The notes beneath the pieces are model-generated. The model was not told the origin of the DNA and made no database searches. It worked only from the letters and a program-made list of their open reading frames with translations. From positions 1 to 34,721 of the forward strand of contig JAILMS010000154.1 of NCBI GenBank assembly GCA_024692385.1: a stretch of DNA of 34,721 nt, written 5' to 3'. The position numbers and the translations under genes are program-made. Below are positions 1 through 7,601 of the stretch, one piece after another; position 1 is the first letter of the stretch; every line of letters starts with the position of its first letter. Source of the DNA: Prevotella sp. Lineage in GTDB: Bacteria; Bacteroidota; Bacteroidia; Bacteroidales; Bacteroidaceae.

Positions 1-28
1 TTTTTAGTAGTAAAATTTAAAAGAAGAA

Positions 29-496
29 ATGAACACTTTAAGTTACAAGACTGTTTCCGTATCTAAGGAAGCTGCTCGCGAGCAGAAGGAATGGGTCGTT
101 ATCGACGCTACCGATCAGGTAGTAGGCCGTCTCGCATCTAAAGTAGCTAAGATTATCCGCGGAAAGTACAAGCCCACTTTCACTCCTAATCAGGACTGTG
201 GTGACAACGTTATCATCATCAATGCCCAGAAGGTGGTATTTACTGGTAAGAAAGAGACCGACAAGGTCTACACTCGCTACACAGGCTATCCTGGTGGCCA
301 GCGTTTCAACACTCCCGCCGAGCTCCGCAAGAAGCCCTTCGGTGTTGAGCGCATCATCAAGCACGCCGTGAAAGGTATGCTGCCCAAAGGCCCCCTCGGT
401 CGCGCCCTGCTGAACAACCTCTATATCTATGAGGGTACAGAGCACAAGCACGAGGCTCAGAAGCCCAAGGCTATCGACATCAACCAGTACAAGTAA
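29..496 (+). CDS. rplM: 50S ribosomal protein L13
   Basis: This 155-residue protein is large-subunit ribosomal protein L13, an early-assembly 23S rRNA binder. The L13 core is clear: WVVIDATDQVVGRLAS near residues 22-37, KYKPTF near 47, and the signature KGMLPKGPLGR near residues 115-125. Its length is slightly above the usual ~142-150 residues, owing to a short N-terminal extension. It is the first gene of a plus-strand operon with rpsI, rpsB and tsf; L13-S9 linkage is conserved across bacteria. The start at 29 follows an A-rich stretch with no strong Shine-Dalgarno sequence, normal for this phylum. No promoter is visible in the 28 bases upstream, so the transcript may begin outside the window. 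Confidence 0.97.
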   Translation: MNTLSYKTVSVSKEAAREQKEWVVIDATDQVVGRLASKVAKIIRGKYKPTFTPNQDCGDNVIIINAQKVVFTGKKETDKVYTRYTGYPGGQRFNTPAELRKKPFGVERIIKHAVKGMLPKGPLGRALLNNLYIYEGTEHKHEAQKPKAIDINQYK

Positions 497-526
497 ATTA
501 AAGATTAAAGATTAAAAATTAAAAAG
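495..526 (+). repeat. Heptamer array (NNATTAA) in the rplM-rpsI spacer
   Basis: Four consecutive 7-bp units, AAATTAA, AGATTAA, AGATTAA and AAATTAA (495-522), followed by AAAG, fill the whole gap between the rplM stop and the rpsI start at 527. The same unit family fills the rpsB-tsf gap. The tract is AT-rich and probably unstructured, so it may serve as the initiation region of rpsI. Confidence 0.85.
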
Positions 527-913
527 ATGGAATACATCAACGCAATAGGTCGTCGCAAGAGCTCAGTAGCTCGCGTTTATCTGTCAGAGGGTACTGGCAA
601 GATCACGATCAACAAGAAAGACTTGGAAGTTTACTTCCCCTCTGCCATCCTGCAGTATGTTGTTAAGCAGCCGCTGAACCTGCTGGAGGTAGCTGAGAAA
701 TATGACATCAAAGCCAACCTCGACGGTGGCGGTTTCACTGGCCAGAGTCAGGCTCTGCGCCTCGCCATTGCCCGTGCATTGGTAAAGGTGAACGCTGAGG
801 ACAAGAAGAACTTGAAAGACCATGGTTTCCTGACCCGCGATGCTCGTGAGGTTGAGCGTAAGAAGCCCGGTCAGCCCAAGGCACGTCGTCGCTTCCAGTT
901 CAGTAAGCGTTAA
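527..913 (+). CDS. rpsI: 30S ribosomal protein S9
   Basis: This 128-residue protein is small-subunit ribosomal protein S9, whose basic C-terminal tail reaches toward P-site tRNA on the ribosome. Family hallmarks are the N-terminal NAIGRRKSSVARVYL, the central GGGFTGQSQALRLAIARAL, and the C-terminal ARRRFQFSKR ending in the invariant Lys-Arg. Its length matches the family norm. It lies 30 bp after rplM, separated only by an AT-rich heptamer array, and is surely cotranscribed with it. A possible RNA structure follows immediately after its stop. Confidence 0.97.
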   Translation: MEYINAIGRRKSSVARVYLSEGTGKITINKKDLEVYFPSAILQYVVKQPLNLLEVAEKYDIKANLDGGGFTGQSQALRLAIARALVKVNAEDKKNLKDHGFLTRDAREVERKKPGQPKARRRFQFSKR

Positions 914-950
914 TCCAACTGGACTGCGTTTAGTATCTAAACCGTTGGGA
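914..950 (+). promoter_or_regulatory. Possible nested RNA hairpin in the rpsI-rpsB spacer
   Basis: The 117-bp spacer before rpsB is the widest gap in this operon. Just after the rpsI stop, TCCAAC (914-919) can pair with GTTGGG (944-949), enclosing an inner GTTTAG/CTAAAC stem (928-933 and 937-942) with a TAT loop. No T-run follows, so it is not an obvious terminator. It could be an RNA element affecting rpsB, for example an autoregulatory leader, but that is inference only. Confidence 0.4.
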
Positions 951-1030
951 TTCCTTTGGACTACCCTTCGGCTGATTCTAACAATCAATAGAATTAAAAA
1001 GAAAGTAAACAATTTAAGAAGAAAATCAAA

Positions 1031-1882
1031 ATGGCAAGAACAAATTTTGACCAATTGCTGCAGGCTGGCTGCCACTTCGGCCACCTGAAGCGTAAGTGGA
1101 ACCCCGCAATGGCTCCTTACATCTATACTGAGCGTAATGGTATTCATATCATCGACCTGCACAAGACAGCAGAGATGATTGACACCGCTGCCGATGCACT
1201 GAAGCAGATTGCCAAGAGTGGCAAGAAGGTGCTGTTCGTCGCTACTAAAAAACAGACCAAGGAAATCATCGCCGAGAAGGCTCAGAGCGTTGGTATGCCT
1301 TACGTTATCGAGCGCTGGCCGGGTGGTATGTTGACCAACTTCCCGACTATCCGCAAGGCCGTGAAGAAAATGGCGAACATCGACAAGCTCATGCAGGATG
1401 GTACTTACGCTAACCTGTCAAAGCGCGAGCTGCTGCAGGTAACTCGTCAGCGTGCCAAGTTGGAGAAGAACCTCGGTTCTATCGCCGACCTGACCCGTCT
1501 GCCCAGCGCCCTGTTCGTAGTTGACGTGCTGAAGGAGCAGATTGCAGTTCGTGAGGCTAATCGTCTGGGTATTCCCGTGTTCGGTATCGTTGATACCAAC
1601 AGCGACCCCAAGAACATCGACTTCGTTATTCCCGCTAACGACGACGCCAAGGACTCTGTAGAGGTTATCCTCTCTGCCTGCTGCGCTGCCATCAACGAGG
1701 GTATTGAGGAGCGTAAGGTTGAGAAGGCTGACGAGAAGGCTGCCGATGCTCAGGCTGAGGCCGAGGCTGAAGAGGCAAAGCCCAAGCGTCAGGCTCGTCG
1801 TCCCCGCAAGAATGCCGAGGAGGCTGCTGAGGCTCCCGCCGCTGAGGAGGCTGCTCCCGCTGCAGAAGAGACCGCAGAGTAA
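1031..1882 (+). CDS. rpsB: 30S ribosomal protein S2
   Basis: Ribosomal protein S2 binds the small subunit near S1 and the mRNA exit side. The S2 fold is recognisable in the N-terminal NFDQLLQAGCHFGH and RKWNPAMAPYIY, the middle ERWPGGMLTNFPTI, and the later PVFGIVDTNSDP. The 283-residue length exceeds the usual ~240-260 because of a low-complexity tail (about residues 226-283). The tail has an acidic Glu/Ala part, a basic KPKRQARRPRK patch, and a final Ala/Glu/Pro stretch. It is followed by tsf, as in most bacteria. The start at 1031 fits the conserved N-terminus MARTNFDQLL. Confidence 0.97.
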   Translation: MARTNFDQLLQAGCHFGHLKRKWNPAMAPYIYTERNGIHIIDLHKTAEMIDTAADALKQIAKSGKKVLFVATKKQTKEIIAEKAQSVGMPYVIERWPGGMLTNFPTIRKAVKKMANIDKLMQDGTYANLSKRELLQVTRQRAKLEKNLGSIADLTRLPSALFVVDVLKEQIAVREANRLGIPVFGIVDTNSDPKNIDFVIPANDDAKDSVEVILSACCAAINEGIEERKVEKADEKAADAQAEAEAEEAKPKRQARRPRKNAEEAAEAPAAEEAAPAAEETAE

Positions 1883-1916
1883 GATTAAGAATTAACGATT
1901 AAACATTAAAGATTAT
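1882..1916 (+). repeat. Heptamer array (NNATTAA) in the rpsB-tsf spacer
   Basis: Five exact 7-bp steps, AGATTAA, GAATTAA, CGATTAA, ACATTAA and AGATTAT, run from the last base of the rpsB stop codon to 2 bp before the tsf ATG. The unit is the same as in the rplM-rpsI spacer. The tract replaces any recognisable Shine-Dalgarno sequence. Confidence 0.85.
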
Positions 1917-1917
1917 T

Positions 1918-2913
1918 ATGGCTATTTCAATTGACGATATCAAGAAGCTTCGCGCTATGACCGGCGCAGGCCTGGCTGACGTAAAGAAGGCACTGACCGA
2001 GGCAGAGGGCGACTTCGACAAGGCTAAGGAGCTGCTCCGTGAGCGCGGCCTGGCTATCGCTGCTAAGCGTAGCGACCGTGAGACCTCTAATGGTTGTGTA
2101 CTCGTAAAGAGCGTTGACGGCTTTGCTGCCATGCTCGCCCTGAAGTGCGAGACCGACTTCGTTGCCAACGGTGCTGACTTCATCGCTTTGACTCAGAGCA
2201 TCCTCGACGCTGCCATCGCTGCTAAGGCTACCGATTTGGAGGCTGTTAAGCACCTGACTGTTAACGGTCAGACCGCTCAGGAGGCTGTAACACAGCGCTC
2301 TGGTATCACTGGTGAGAAGATGGAGCTGGACGGCTACCTGACTCTCGAGGGTGATAACATCGAGGTCTACAACCACATGGGTAAGAACACACTGTGCACC
2401 ATGGTACAGACCAACAAGCCCGCTGCCGAGCAGGGTCACCTCGTAGCTATGCAGGTTGCTGCTATGAAGCCCGTTGCTCTGGACGCTGCCAGCGTTGACC
2501 AGAAGATTCTCGACGAGGAGTACAAGACTGCTGTTGAGAAGACCAAGCTGGAGCAGGTAGAGAAGTTCGTTGAGATGAAGCTTAAGAAGGCTGGCCTGAA
2601 CCCCAACCTCGTTGACTCTGAGGATCACATCGAGAGCAACATGGCTAAGGGTTGGCTGACTCAGGAGCAGGCAGACGAGGCTCGCAAGATCATTGCTGAC
2701 GCAAAGGTTGAGGGCGAGGCTAACCTGAAGTTGCCTATGATTGAGAACATCGCCAAGGGTCGTGTTCAGAAGTTCCTGAAGGAGAACTGTCTGGTTGACC
2801 AGGAGTTCCAGTTCGGTGACGGCGACAAGGCTACTGTTGCTCAGTGGCTCGCTAAGCAGGACAAGGATCTGAAGATCACCGCTTTCAAGCGCTTCACACT
2901 CGTTGCTGACTAA
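1918..2913 (+). CDS. tsf: Translation elongation factor Ts
   Basis: EF-Ts is the nucleotide-exchange factor that recycles EF-Tu-GDP in the cytoplasm. The N-terminal UBA-like domain (about residues 4-45) carries IKKLRAMTGAGLADVKKAL, and the EF-Tu contact region contains CETDFVAN (residues 77-84, equivalent to the TDFV signature). Two further dimerisation-type domains follow. The length of 331 residues suits Bacteroidota EF-Ts, which is longer than the E. coli protein (~283). It is last in the rplM-rpsI-rpsB-tsf operon and is followed by a strong hairpin terminator. Confidence 0.97.
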   Translation: MAISIDDIKKLRAMTGAGLADVKKALTEAEGDFDKAKELLRERGLAIAAKRSDRETSNGCVLVKSVDGFAAMLALKCETDFVANGADFIALTQSILDAAIAAKATDLEAVKHLTVNGQTAQEAVTQRSGITGEKMELDGYLTLEGDNIEVYNHMGKNTLCTMVQTNKPAAEQGHLVAMQVAAMKPVALDAASVDQKILDEEYKTAVEKTKLEQVEKFVEMKLKKAGLNPNLVDSEDHIESNMAKGWLTQEQADEARKIIADAKVEGEANLKLPMIENIAKGRVQKFLKENCLVDQEFQFGDGDKATVAQWLAKQDKDLKITAFKRFTLVAD

Positions 2914-2934
2914 TCAATAGTTAACGCAATAATA

Positions 2935-2968
2935 AAAAAGGGAACAACCAATCGGTTGTTCCCTTTTT
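2935..2968. terminator. Bidirectional terminator between tsf and the BASS transporter gene
   Basis: A 10-bp perfect stem, GGGAACAACC / GGTTGTTCCC with an AATC loop (2940-2963), is flanked by five A on the left and five T on the right. It can therefore act as an intrinsic terminator on either strand. It closes the ribosomal operon and probably also the convergent transporter transcript. Confidence 0.9.
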
Positions 2969-2971
2969 CTA

Positions 2972-3093
2972 TTTCTCCATTTCTCATTGCAACGCCACAC
3001 TTTGACCTGAAGGTCAAAGAATTTCTCATTTTCTCATTTTCTCATTTTCTCATTTTCTCAATTCCTCCATTTCTCAATTTCTCAATCTTTCTA
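2972..3093. repeat. Octamer tandem array (TTTCTCAT) interrupted by a palindrome
   Basis: Two units, TTTCTCCA and TTTCTCAT (2972-2987), are followed by a 34-bp interruption that contains the perfect palindrome TTTGACCT-GA-AGGTCAAA (3001-3018). The array then resumes: four TTTCTCAT (3022-3053), TTTCTCAA, TTCCTCCA and two TTTCTCAA (to 3085), plus a degenerate unit to 3093. On the minus strand it encodes the C-terminus and stop of the BASS transporter. Confidence 0.85.
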
Positions 3094-4028
3094 TACTGCC
3101 ATAGTTCCAAGGAATTGATGATGTTCTGCCACAGCACATAGCAGCCAGCACCGACAGAAGCCACGGGGTGAAGATACATGTAAGCAACCCAGATACTCAA
3201 TGCCGTATTCTTCTGGAATAGTGCCTGACCAGCGTTGATTTCCTCACCAAGACGATTTCCGATAGCACGACCGATACCAAACTGTACCCAACAGAGCATA
3301 AAGGTGGTGACGGCTATCATCAACAACAGTGTCAGGGAGGCTTCGCTATGCACGATATTCTTTACCGTGATGCCAGTAGTAATAGACAGCGAGATGGCCC
3401 AGAAATAAAAGCTGAGGTTGGGCATTGCAGCGATTCTTGCACAGATACCCTTCACATAATGTTGCATTATCCATCCTAACACTAACGGCAACAGGAGGAC
3501 AATGCTTACCTTCTCCAAGATAATCAGAAAAGCCTCAAAGAAAGAGACCTTGATAGCCTGCTCCAACATCGGGAACACTAAGGGTATCAACAAAGCCGAT
3601 GCCAATGACGATATCAACACATAGGTAGTCATTGTCGAGATGTTACCTCCCAACTTACCCGTCACCACAGGTGATGCCGATGCTGCTGGTCCGATGATAC
3701 ACGTCAACAACGCCTCGGCCAACAGCTTGTTCTCCACGTCATCCTGCACCAGAAATACGACACCGATATTAGCAGCAATCAACAGCAGCTGAGCCACTAA
3801 TACCCATACATGCCAGCGATGTGGGCGCATCTGATGGAAATCCACCTTACAGAACGTGACAAACAACGTCAGGAAGACGAACAGCGGGAAGATGACATCG
3901 AACACGGGAGACAGCGTAGTGCCTAACTCATCGAGTTGCGGCACATAATAGAACGTCAGATAACAGATGGTACCCACGGTGATGGATACTGGCAACGTCC
4001 AATTCTTTAGAAAGCTGATGATATTCAT
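3042..4028 (-). CDS. BASS-family transporter (bile acid:sodium symporter-like)
   Basis: This hydrophobic 328-residue inner-membrane protein has about nine or ten predicted transmembrane segments. It matches the bile acid:sodium symporter superfamily in its repeated hydrophobic helices, the segment CIIGPAASASPVVTGKLGG (near residues 119-137), and the later QNIINS-containing helix. The substrate cannot be told from sequence; family members carry bile acids, pantoate, arsenite or other organic anions with sodium. The last ~15 residues (KIEKLRNGGIEKMRK) are encoded by an 8-bp tandem repeat and are unlikely to be part of the conserved fold. It is divergent from comM with a 90-bp shared promoter region and ends near the tsf terminator. 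Confidence 0.8.
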   Translation of the reverse strand: MNIISFLKNWTLPVSITVGTICYLTFYYVPQLDELGTTLSPVFDVIFPLFVFLTLFVTFCKVDFHQMRPHRWHVWVLVAQLLLIAANIGVVFLVQDDVENKLLAEALLTCIIGPAASASPVVTGKLGGNISTMTTYVLISSLASALLIPLVFPMLEQAIKVSFFEAFLIILEKVSIVLLLPLVLGWIMQHYVKGICARIAAMPNLSFYFWAISLSITTGITVKNIVHSEASLTLLLMIAVTTFMLCWVQFGIGRAIGNRLGEEINAGQALFQKNTALSIWVAYMYLHPVASVGAGCYVLWQNIINSLELWQYRKIEKLRNGGIEKMRK

Positions 4029-4038
4029 AATTAGTGTA

Positions 4039-4046
4039 CAAAGTTA
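4039..4046 (-). promoter_or_regulatory. -7 box of the BASS transporter promoter
   Basis: Read on the minus strand this is TAACTTTG, a match to the Bacteroidota -7 consensus TAnnTTTG, 10 bp upstream of the transporter start. No good -33 TTTG is visible at the usual distance. With so little room before the ATG, the leader must be very short. Confidence 0.55.
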
Positions 4047-4089
4047 CAAATAAAATAAAGAATAAAGATGGAAGATAAAAAAAAAATTG

Positions 4090-4097
4090 TACCTTTG
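4090..4097 (+). promoter_or_regulatory. -7 box of the comM/yifB promoter
   Basis: TACCTTTG lies 21 bp before the ATG at 4119. It also lies downstream of the alternative in-frame ATG at 4068, so a transcript from here could not use that codon. This supports 4119 as the start. Confidence 0.7.
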
Positions 4098-4118
4098 TGT
4101 CATAAAAACAATCTTATT

Positions 4119-5666
4119 ATGCTCGTAAAAACCTATTGCTCAGCCGTCAACGGACTGGATGTCAACACCGTAACCTGCGAGGTCAGCATGTCACGTGGCG
4201 TACAGTTTCACCTGACAGGACTGGCCGATACCGCCGTTAAGGAGAGCTACGACCGCATCAAAGCAGCCTTAGTCAACAACGGTTTCAAGATGCCCTCCAT
4301 GGACATCACCATCAACCTATCACCTGCAGACATTAAAAAAGAAGGCTCTGGCTATGACTTGCCATTAGCCATCGGCATCCTTGCTGCCAATGGCAAGGTA
4401 GAAGACGGAAGCCTCGACAAATATATGTTGGTTGGCGAGTTAGGACTCGACGGTCATCTGCAACCCATTCGTGGAGCACTACCCATCGCCATCCGTGCCC
4501 GTAAAGAGAACTTCAAAGGTCTCATCGTACCACAACAGAATATCCGTGAAGCTGCCGTCGTGAACAATCTGGAGGTTTACGGTATGGAGACACTCATGGA
4601 CGTTATCCACTTCTTGAATGGTACAACGACCTATCAGCCTACCATCATCGACACGCGCCGCGAGTTCTACGAACAGCAGAACCAATACGACCTCGATTTC
4701 TCAGACGTCAAAGGACAAGAGAGCGTCAAACGTGCGTTGGAGGTAGCAGCAGCCGGTGGTCATAACCTCATCATGATTGGTCCGCCAGGAAGCGGCAAAT
4801 CCATGCTGGCTAAGCGCCTGCCGTCGATTCTTCCTCCACTGTCACTGGCAGAGAGTCTGGAGACCACGCAGATACATAGCGTTGCAGGAAAGATCAGTCG
4901 CGAGACCAGCCTCATCAGCCAGCGTCCTTTCCGTGCTCCTCACCATACCATCTCACAAGTAGCCCTCGTAGGTGGTGGTAACAATCCACAGCCAGGCGAG
5001 ATATCGTTAGCCCATAATGGTGTGCTCTTCCTTGACGAGATGCCAGAACTAAGTCGCAGCGTTCTCGAAGTGCTGCGCCAACCACTGGAAGACCGTAAAA
5101 TCAGTATTAGTAGAGCTAAATACAGTGTAGAATATCCCTGTTCATTTATGTTAGTGGCAAGCATGAACCCTTGCCCATGCGGATATTATGGTGACCCTAC
5201 GCACAACTGCGTCTGTACGCCGGGACAGATACAACGCTACATGAACAAGATTAGCGGTCCCCTACTCGATCGTATCGATATTCATTGCGAGATACAGGCC
5301 GTGCCGTTCTCTGAACTCAGCCAGATGCAGCCTGGCGAACCAAGTGCAAACATCCGTGAGCGCGTCATTGCCGCTCGTAAGATACAAGAGGAGCGTTTCA
5401 AACCTTTCAAAGGCATTCACTGCAATGCGATGATGACGGAGAAGATGCTCCACGAATTTGCTGAGCCCGACGAGCAATCCCTCGAAATGCTGCGCATGGC
5501 CATGGAGCGACTCAAGCTCTCTGCCCGTGCTTACAGTCGCATACTCAAGGTGGCACGTACCATCGCCGACTTAGAGGGTTCAGAAAAGGTCCAAAGCCAG
5601 CATATCGCCGAGGCCATCGGTTATAGGAACTTGGATAGAGGCGATTGGGCAGAGAGGGGAATGTAA
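4119..5666 (+). CDS. comM: YifB/ComM-family Mg-chelatase-like AAA+ ATPase
   Basis: The product is a 515-residue ComM/YifB-type AAA+ ATPase; the best-studied member is a branch-migration helicase that helps integrate incoming DNA during natural transformation. It has an N-terminal Lon-S5-like domain (starting MLVKTYCSAVNGLDVNTV), a Mg-chelatase AAA core with Walker A GPPGSGKS (residues 221-228) and Walker B VLFLDE (302-307), the cysteine-rich MNPCPCGYYGDP segment, and a C-terminal helical domain. An upstream in-frame ATG at 4068 is rejected because it precedes the -7 box and would add a non-family leader. A comF-like gene lies about 23 kb downstream. Whether this organism is competent is unknown; many non-competent bacteria carry this gene. 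Confidence 0.92.
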   Translation: MLVKTYCSAVNGLDVNTVTCEVSMSRGVQFHLTGLADTAVKESYDRIKAALVNNGFKMPSMDITINLSPADIKKEGSGYDLPLAIGILAANGKVEDGSLDKYMLVGELGLDGHLQPIRGALPIAIRARKENFKGLIVPQQNIREAAVVNNLEVYGMETLMDVIHFLNGTTTYQPTIIDTRREFYEQQNQYDLDFSDVKGQESVKRALEVAAAGGHNLIMIGPPGSGKSMLAKRLPSILPPLSLAESLETTQIHSVAGKISRETSLISQRPFRAPHHTISQVALVGGGNNPQPGEISLAHNGVLFLDEMPELSRSVLEVLRQPLEDRKISISRAKYSVEYPCSFMLVASMNPCPCGYYGDPTHNCVCTPGQIQRYMNKISGPLLDRIDIHCEIQAVPFSELSQMQPGEPSANIRERVIAARKIQEERFKPFKGIHCNAMMTEKMLHEFAEPDEQSLEMLRMAMERLKLSARAYSRILKVARTIADLEGSEKVQSQHIAEAIGYRNLDRGDWAERGM

Positions 5667-5701
5667 GTAATGCAATGTTACATCATAAACAACGAATAAA
5701 A

Positions 5702-7594
5702 ATGGAAGCAAAAAGAGGATTGATGATATTGGCTGCTGTGCTGACAATCAGCGTCACAAGTGTATTAACGTCGTGTTCGGACGACAACAGTGAACCCACA
5801 TCGGCCACCGACCCACTGCCGTATCCGCAGGAGTATATCGACAACAAAGACCTGTCGGTGAAGCCGGGCGACAGTTTTTTCGACTACTGTAATGGCTCGT
5901 GGCTAGCCGCGAACCCCATTCCATCAGACGCGACAAAGAACCTTGGCGGACTATATGCTGCCGATGACAAGATGAACGAAAGGATAGAGCAGTTGAAGAC
6001 CAGGGTGGCGGACATAGGCAAGTTCTTCACGCTGATGGACCAGATTCATAGCCATGCCGAGGCATCACGTACCTATATTGCCGCTCAGAAGGCAAAGATT
6101 CAGAAGCCCGCGAGCAAGGAAGAGGCCTACCGCACTATCGGCAAGATGTATCGGGATGGTGTCAATGTATTGCGCATGTCGTTTGAGGCCATATGGGACA
6201 AGACACAGCTGAAGGGCGTGTTGCTGCCAAAAGAGGATATCCTGCCGAATGAGGACGTGATAGCCAGGCTGCAGGAACAGGAACGCATGCCGCTGACAAA
6301 CACTCGTGCTGTCGGCAAGAAGAGCATACCCGCTTTGCTGGCCGAGGGTTTGGGATTCGACCCCTCGCTGATTTTGATTACGGACGACGAAGATAAAGAG
6401 TGGGAAAAAATATGGAACACCTATACGGTGGACCAGTTGTACCAAATGATGCAGGACGCATGGCTGGAATACGAAGCCTACGCCGACGAAGCAGGACTGG
6501 CGGCCTATAATGCTACGCTGCCCCTCAATAAACAGATGACAAAAGAGAAGCTGCTCAGCAGTGCCCGCACGGCACTGGCCTACACCATTTCCTACCACCT
6601 GCAGCAGCAGTTCATACCGCAGAGTCTGAAGGATAAGTATCTGAGTGTCACCAAGGAGATTCAGGCTGCTCTGCGCAAACGTATCGAGAAGGTGGACTGG
6701 ATGAGCAAGACCACCAAGCAGAACGCCATTGACAAGATAGACCATTACACGCTAAACATTGGTTTCCCCGACCAGTGGCATACGGACTGCATCCCCGCCC
6801 TGACCGACTGTACCACGATGGTGGAAGCCCTACACCGACTGAATGCAGGCAACGCCCAGCTGCTGGCCAAGCTGATAGGTACTAACGAGATATTCTCGTA
6901 CTATCTGACGATGACGGGCATCGACAGTAATGGTAATTTGATGCCGCTGGACCTGACGCTGGTAAATGCCACTTATTCACCAACCTTTAATTCTGTGACC
7001 ATTTACCCTGCTATGTTCCTGCCTCCCATGATACCTGACGGTGAGGTCAGCGAGGCCTGCTACTATGCCGTGTTCAGCATCATCGGCCACGAATTCACTC
7101 ACGGCTTCGACAACAACGGTGCCAAGACAGACAAATACGGTCAAAGAAAGAACTGGTGGGCAGTGACTGACATCATGAACTTCCAGGACCGCATCGAGAA
7201 CCTGATTCGTACTTACAGCAACATGGAACTCGACCCGCAGCGCGAAGCACTCTTCTTCTGTGACGGCGAACGCACGCAAGGTGAGAATATTGCCGACTTG
7301 GGGGGATTCCTGACAGCACTCGACGCCTATATGGCGCGTCTCGACGGCCAGGGATTCACCGGCGAGACGCGTAACGAGCAGCTACGTAAGTTCTACGAGT
7401 CGTATGCACACGTCTGGTGCATACAGTATGGTCAGAAGAAGTTCGACATCCTCAAGAAGAGTGATGTACACGCCCATGCCCGACTGCGCGTCAATGGTGT
7501 GGTGATGAATACCGACCTCTGGTACGACCTCTACGGCGTGAACCGCAACAATCTGTTGTATCTGCCCGTCGAGCGTCGCGCATACATTTGGTAA
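5702..7594 (+). CDS. M13-family zinc metallopeptidase lipoprotein (PepO/neprilysin-like)
   Basis: This 630-residue secreted lipoprotein belongs to the neprilysin/PepO family, which cleaves oligopeptides. The N-terminus MEAKRGLMILAAVL... ends in a lipobox, LTSC, followed by SDDNSE. The zinc site is HEFTH (residues 463-467), with the third ligand Glu528 in GENIADLGG. The substrate-binding region upstream includes LVNATYSPTFNSVTIYPA. The C-terminus, RVNGVVMNTDLWYDLYGV followed by LLYLPVERRAYIW, is typical. An in-frame ATG at 5645 overlaps comM and would bury the signal peptide, so 5702 is chosen. The acidic residues after the lipid-bearing Cys resemble the Bacteroidota lipoprotein surface-export signal, so the enzyme may face outward. 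Confidence 0.93.
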   Translation: MEAKRGLMILAAVLTISVTSVLTSCSDDNSEPTSATDPLPYPQEYIDNKDLSVKPGDSFFDYCNGSWLAANPIPSDATKNLGGLYAADDKMNERIEQLKTRVADIGKFFTLMDQIHSHAEASRTYIAAQKAKIQKPASKEEAYRTIGKMYRDGVNVLRMSFEAIWDKTQLKGVLLPKEDILPNEDVIARLQEQERMPLTNTRAVGKKSIPALLAEGLGFDPSLILITDDEDKEWEKIWNTYTVDQLYQMMQDAWLEYEAYADEAGLAAYNATLPLNKQMTKEKLLSSARTALAYTISYHLQQQFIPQSLKDKYLSVTKEIQAALRKRIEKVDWMSKTTKQNAIDKIDHYTLNIGFPDQWHTDCIPALTDCTTMVEALHRLNAGNAQLLAKLIGTNEIFSYYLTMTGIDSNGNLMPLDLTLVNATYSPTFNSVTIYPAMFLPPMIPDGEVSEACYYAVFSIIGHEFTHGFDNNGAKTDKYGQRKNWWAVTDIMNFQDRIENLIRTYSNMELDPQREALFFCDGERTQGENIADLGGFLTALDAYMARLDGQGFTGETRNEQLRKFYESYAHVWCIQYGQKKFDILKKSDVHAHARLRVNGVVMNTDLWYDLYGVNRNNLLYLPVERRAYIW

Positions 7595-7601
7595 TTAAGA
7601 T

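Noticed and set aside
1927-2628. 233-codon minus-strand open frame opposite tsf
   Set aside because: Codon-biased highly expressed genes often leave open antisense frames; the product is low-complexity Leu/Ser/Val with no recognisable domain.
4068-4118. Upstream ATG of comM adding 17 residues
   Set aside because: It lies upstream of the -7 box at 4090-4097 and the added residues are not part of the family.
6065-6745. 226-codon minus-strand open frame inside the M13 peptidase gene
   Set aside because: Antisense shadow of a well-supported metallopeptidase.
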